From Rheum nobile (Eukaryota > Streptophyta > Magnoliopsida > Caryophyllales > Polygonaceae), in NCBI GenBank assembly GCA_027886185.1, contig WOAB01000153.1, positions 186,001-250,000 of the forward strand: 64,000 nucleotides of DNA, read 5' to 3'. A program made the position numbers and the translations under genes. This document shows, piece after piece, positions 60,697 through 64,000 of the stretch. A model generated the notes under the pieces. The model had not been told where the DNA came from, did not search any database, and was given only the letters and a program-made list of their open reading frames with translations. Numbering within the stretch: position 1 is the stretch's first letter; the number at the start of each line of letters is the position of its first letter.

Positions 60697-62618
60697 ATGG
60701 GTTCTAGCGAATCTTCCGAGTCGTCGAAGACTCTCTCTGATTCGCGCGAGGGCGAAGCTCCTCCCCTCTTCATTCTGAAAGAATCGGACGCTCTGACAAG
60801 CACCATGTCCCAGGCGGAGTTGGAGCAAATTCTTCAAGTTGGAGGCTTTCCGCCGGAGGCGGTCGCCAGGCTGCCTCACCCGGACGAGAGGGCCGATGAT
60901 CGATATGAAGGATGGGTTTGTTTCTATGCATATCCGTTTCGGATAGGACATAAGTTTCCTTTCTCTCCCCTCGTTAGGGATTTCTTGGCTGCTCTAGCGT
61001 TGGCGCTGTGTCAGGTGATGCCACAAGCGTGGAGGGTTCTCAGGGTCTTGGACCTTGTGAACATCCGATCTGGGGCCGGTTTTGATTTTGATGCTTTGTG
61101 GTACAACTATTTCTTAGGGTCGAAGAGTTCCTCTCGTGTTCAATTACGTATCCGACATGGTCGGAAGCCTTTGGTATAGAATCTTGATGTCAACGACCGC
61201 GGATGAGGGTCGAAGTTCTTCTTTGTCGAACGTTCTTCTCTGGAGAAGGGGGGAGAATGTTCATTCCTGTTGACGGAGTGGCAAGTTGAGAGTATGTATT
61301 TGTCTTCTTTTTTGTTTGTTTATGTGTCTTAACTCTTTGCTTTAACTTTTCTTTTTCGTAGTTCCTGAGCCAGAAGATTTGGAGGTGAGCGCTCGGTCGG
61401 AAGGTCTGTCCAAGATTGTCCTGGGTGTTCCAGCGTCGGAGAGGAGTTTTACCAACGTCAACCTGTTGTCAGCACCTCCTTCTGGTCAAGAAGTCATGTC
61501 GACTGTCTCATCATCTCGTGCCAAGGGTGAGCTCTCGACCCTGAGAATTCTTTCTGTTCTTTTTCACTTTGTCGTGTGTTTTAAGATTTTTGCTTCGTCT
61601 TGTCGTGCCAGCTTCCCCTAGTGGTCGAGCGAGTGCTCGTTTAAAGGGAGCGTCTGGGAAAGGTTTGATTGAGCAAAGGAAGGCGGCGGCCAAAGCCGCG
61701 TCGAGTAAGTCTGTTCCGGCGGACTCGGCGCTTCCAGCCAAAGTTGGTTCTAAGAGGAAGGCGAATGTTCAGTCTGATGATGTCAAAGTGGAGGAGATCC
61801 CTAGGAAGAAGGAGGCGACTGCCGAGGGGATCGGCAAGATTGGCGCAGTCGGTCAATCGATTGCTGATCTCTTCCGCGCTCAGGATCCGACTTTGAAATC
61901 GAAAGTCGATGATGTTTCCCATTTGGACTGCATTGGTGAAGCGGGATGCTCCGCGTGGAGGGTGAGTTGCCCTCTGTTTGTGCTTTTTCTCTTTTTCTTT
62001 CATTTGGCCATGTCTTCTGACTATGTGTTGCATTGTCATGTGAGATTTCAGACTTTCCAGTATCTCTTGGGGGCCTATTCTGGTGTCAAGACAATGGTCG
62101 CCAAGGCTGAGGAAAGGGCTGCTAGGACAGAGTCCGACCTTGCGTCCTTGAGGACCAAACTAGAGGGAGCGGAGAGCCGTTGTCGTGAGACTGAGCGTCG
62201 CCTTACAAGGGAGTTAAAGAGTTGCCAAGAGGAGCTGGTTGCGAGTCGGAAAGAGTTTGAGGAGAGCCGATCATGCGTTGAGGAAGAGGTGAAGCAGGCT
62301 CGGATTGCTGTTGGTCAGATCGCAGGAGATGTCGGTGCTTTTTATGCACTGAAGTCGCATGTCGAGATGATCGAAGAGTTCAATGAAGGCAAGCATGAGC
62401 TCTGGGACTTGAAGGCAGAAAATGAGACTCTGGACTCCATGTTTCCGAAGGGAAATCCTGGTCAGGAGATGTTTCGCTTGGCTGGCGTCAGAGAGGAGGC
62501 CATGGATGAGGACGTTGGCGAGGACGAGGCCCATTCTGGCGATGTCGAGCCGACTGATGGTGTAGCCTCTCTGGAGCCAGCCCCTGTCGAAGGTAAGGCC
62601 ATTGTCCCCGATGCCTGA
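60697..62618 (+). pseudogene. Spliced antisense gene of the Tat element (putative gypsy-type Transposase_28-like protein, 558 codons)
   Basis: Four exons: 60697-61291, 61362-61526, 61612-61961, 62052-62618. Every junction has GT-AG ends and reading phase is kept across all three introns. The N-terminal exon (Ser-rich start MGSSESSESS, then GWVCFYAYPFRIGHKFPFSP, SKFFFVERSSLEKGG) resembles the plant 'putative gypsy type transposon' domain (Transposase_28). The middle is Lys/Ala-rich (possible nuclear signal KRKAN). The last exon is a long coiled coil (about 62090-62460) with an acidic tail. Two in-frame stops in exon 1 (TAG 61177-61179, TGA 61204-61206) disable this copy. It lies antisense to and downstream of pol. 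Function unknown. Confidence 0.78.
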
Positions 62619-62686
62619 TTTTTTTTTCTTGCGTAGTTTGACTCGTTGTCCCACTTGTGCGTGGGTTTAGACATTTGGTATTTTTG

Positions 62687-62801
62687 GCGACCCGTCCACC
62701 ATCGCGGGTCGCAGAATGTTTTTAAGTGAATGCTTGATGAAGTCCTACAGATGTGTAGGAAGACAATATGTTTTTGCGACCCGTCCACCATCGCGGGTCG
62801 C
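62687..62801. repeat. Two identical hairpins between convergent antisense gene and pol
   Basis: GCGACCCG-(10-nt loop)-CGGGTCGC at 62687-62712 and again at 62776-62801, 89 bp apart, each preceded by TTTTT/TTTTTG. The loop TCCACCATCG is identical in both. Confidence 0.85.
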
Positions 62802-63342
62802 GTATTTTGTATAAAAATGCTCGTGTTTTTATTCAATGCAATTTGTCTTTACATATAAGATCGTACGTTTGCTTGTTTCGTACATGTCGTCAGACATCCA
62901 AGGGGATTGTCAATAGCGTTTTGTGTTTGGTGTGTCGGTTTCGCCCGTGTTCTCTGTCGAGTGGGGCTCCCCGTATGTATGTGTGTAAAACAGGCCTGTA
63001 AATGTTTGTGTATGTGTTAGTCATGACTTTATGCCGGGGAGGTAAGCAATATGTTTCTATTGCGTGAATGTAATAAGGTGTCGTACCTTATGTTTTGTAT
63101 AAGGCAGGCGGTGTGCCGACGTGCCTGTGTTGTTCATCTCCCCGTGTGCCGATCGATCGTGTAATGTAAGCGCTTTTTGCGGATGACTGGATCCAATGTA
63201 TGTGTCAATGCAGTTCTGCATTCGTGTTTTTGTAAGGATGAGGTCCTCACTTAGTGTCAAATGATAGTTTGTTAAGGAAGGTAGAGATGTGCATGCAATA
63301 ATAAGCGATGTGCGAGTTTTTGTAGTGTCTTAACTTGTCAGT
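62802..63342. other. Tat element spacer between antisense gene and integrase
   Basis: No ORF with a recognisable domain. GT-rich with many TGTGT/TATGT steps. It lies between two convergent coding regions. Confidence 0.6.
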
Positions 63343-63996
63343 TCAGAAATGGTATAGCTTTAGATGTGCCGCGTTCCAACTTCTTGGAATTGGTTGTCCG
63401 TCTTTGTCTTCTAATTGATATGCTCCCTGTCCGACCACTTTGGTGATCAAGTAGGGTCCTTCCCATTGTGGTGCGAGTTTTCCGTCGGATGGATTCTTGG
63501 TGTTCTGGAAGGTTTTCCTAAGGACCCAATCTCCGACTATGAATGCCTTGATCATGACGTTCTTGTTGTAGCTCCTTGCGACCTGTTGTTGAAATCTGAC
63601 CATCCTGATTCGAGCTTTTTCTCTGATCTCGTCCACTGTGTCTAGGTTACGAGCCAATTCAATATCGTTTTGCTTGCTCGTTTGGAGGTTGCAACGGGCG
63701 GTCGGAACCAGTAACTCAGCCGGAATGACTGCCTCACTCCCGTAGACGAGGGAAAAAGGCGATTGTTCGGTCGCATTTTTTGGAGTAGTTCTGTCGGACC
63801 AGAGAATGTATGGGAGTTCGTCGGCCCATTTGCCCTTAGCCCCAGTGAGGCATTTCTTGAGATTGCTGATAATGATTTTGTTGCTAGACTCGGCATGTCC
63901 GTTGGATTGCGGATACCGTCTTCGAGACGTGGTTCTTCGGTGTTGGTAGATGGGTCGATAGTCATGGTTGGAAAGTTTCGGAAGGATGATCGGCAA
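63343..63996 (-). CDS. Tat-lineage integrase, C-terminal part (partial)
   Basis: Open to the window edge and ending at 63343. It has the end of the integrase core (YPQSNGHAESSNK with the last catalytic Glu, LPYILWSDRTTPKNATEQSPFSLVYGSEAVIPAE) and the C-terminal domain (VGDWVLRKTF, LAPQWEGPYLI, YQLEDKDGQPIPRSWNAAHLK), characteristic of Tat/Ogre/Retand gypsy elements. The region before RRYPQ is altered compared with the family, so upstream damage is possible. Pol continues beyond the window. Confidence 0.9.
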   Translation of the reverse strand: MPIILPKLSNHDYRPIYQHRRTTSRRRYPQSNGHAESSNKIIISNLKKCLTGAKGKWADELPYILWSDRTTPKNATEQSPFSLVYGSEAVIPAELLVPTARCNLQTSKQNDIELARNLDTVDEIREKARIRMVRFQQQVARSYNKNVMIKAFIVGDWVLRKTFQNTKNPSDGKLAPQWEGPYLITKVVGQGAYQLEDKDGQPIPRSWNAAHLKLYHF

Positions 63997-64000
63997 GTGG

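Larger units (their letters stand above)
59740..64000 (-). mobile_element. Tat-lineage Ty3/gypsy element, 3' part, with antisense gene
   Basis: Reads on the minus strand. It enters at the right edge with integrase (63343-63996), followed by an untranslated region carrying a plus-strand spliced gene (60697-62618), and ends with the LTR terminus at 59740 (TGTTTTAGGG on plus, i.e. ...AACA on minus). The expected duplicated target is GTTAC at 59735-59739; the other copy is outside. Antisense ORFs near the 3' LTR are a described trait of some Tat elements. Confidence 0.8.

Overview
The window is nuclear DNA from a flowering plant, probably a eudicot. One intact, heavily intron-split host gene, a plant TRAPPC8/TRS85 homologue (28 coding exons, minus strand, 47025 to 32152), sits in a bed of nested transposable elements of plant-specific types: Ty3/gypsy lineages with tRNA-Asp or tRNA-iMet primer sites, CACTA, Mutator-like with FAR1/SWIM domains, and PMD genes. 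No bacterial-style operons, rRNA, tRNA or CRISPR were seen.

Layout. (1) 1-12468: a gypsy chromovirus-like element (pol plus 3' LTR). A complete non-autonomous Athila-like element ('A', minus strand, 3249-11169, target duplication GGGAC) is inserted in its integrase reading frame. A itself holds a solo LTR of a related family in the opposite orientation (5403-7064, duplication ATTAC). (2) 12469-15660: AT-rich minisatellite, nested miniature inverted-repeat elements, degenerate tandem repeats. (3) about 15.7-31.8 kb: a Mutator-like element (MULE). It has a plus-strand transposase (FAR1-like, MULE, SWIM, OTU-like protease) and a convergent minus-strand plant mobile domain (PMD) gene. An 8.9-kb CACTA element (16159-25096, duplication CGA) carrying TNP2 and a TNP1-like/ULP1-protease gene splits the transposase. 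(4) 31.8-47.6 kb: TRAPPC8 with small intronic repeats. (5) 48.0-48.9 kb: LINE and copia remnants. (6) 48907-59739: a Tekay/Del-type gypsy element with an extra ORF between primer site and gag. It is interrupted by a second Athila-like non-autonomous element ('B', 51598-57295, duplication CCGAC). Its RT is cut at 59740. (7) 59740-64000: the 3' part of a Tat-lineage gypsy element on the minus strand, ending in its 3' LTR and carrying a four-exon antisense gene on the plus strand.

How the parts relate. Elements A and B lack reverse transcriptase and integrase but keep perfect tRNA-Asp primer sites, LTRs and a gag/protease-derived ORF, so they would depend on enzymes from autonomous relatives. 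The CACTA element inserted into an older MULE. Most element genes carry stops, many of them TGG to TGA/TAG changes as expected from decay of methylated DNA. The host gene, by contrast, has consistent splice sites and reading phase through all 28 exons.
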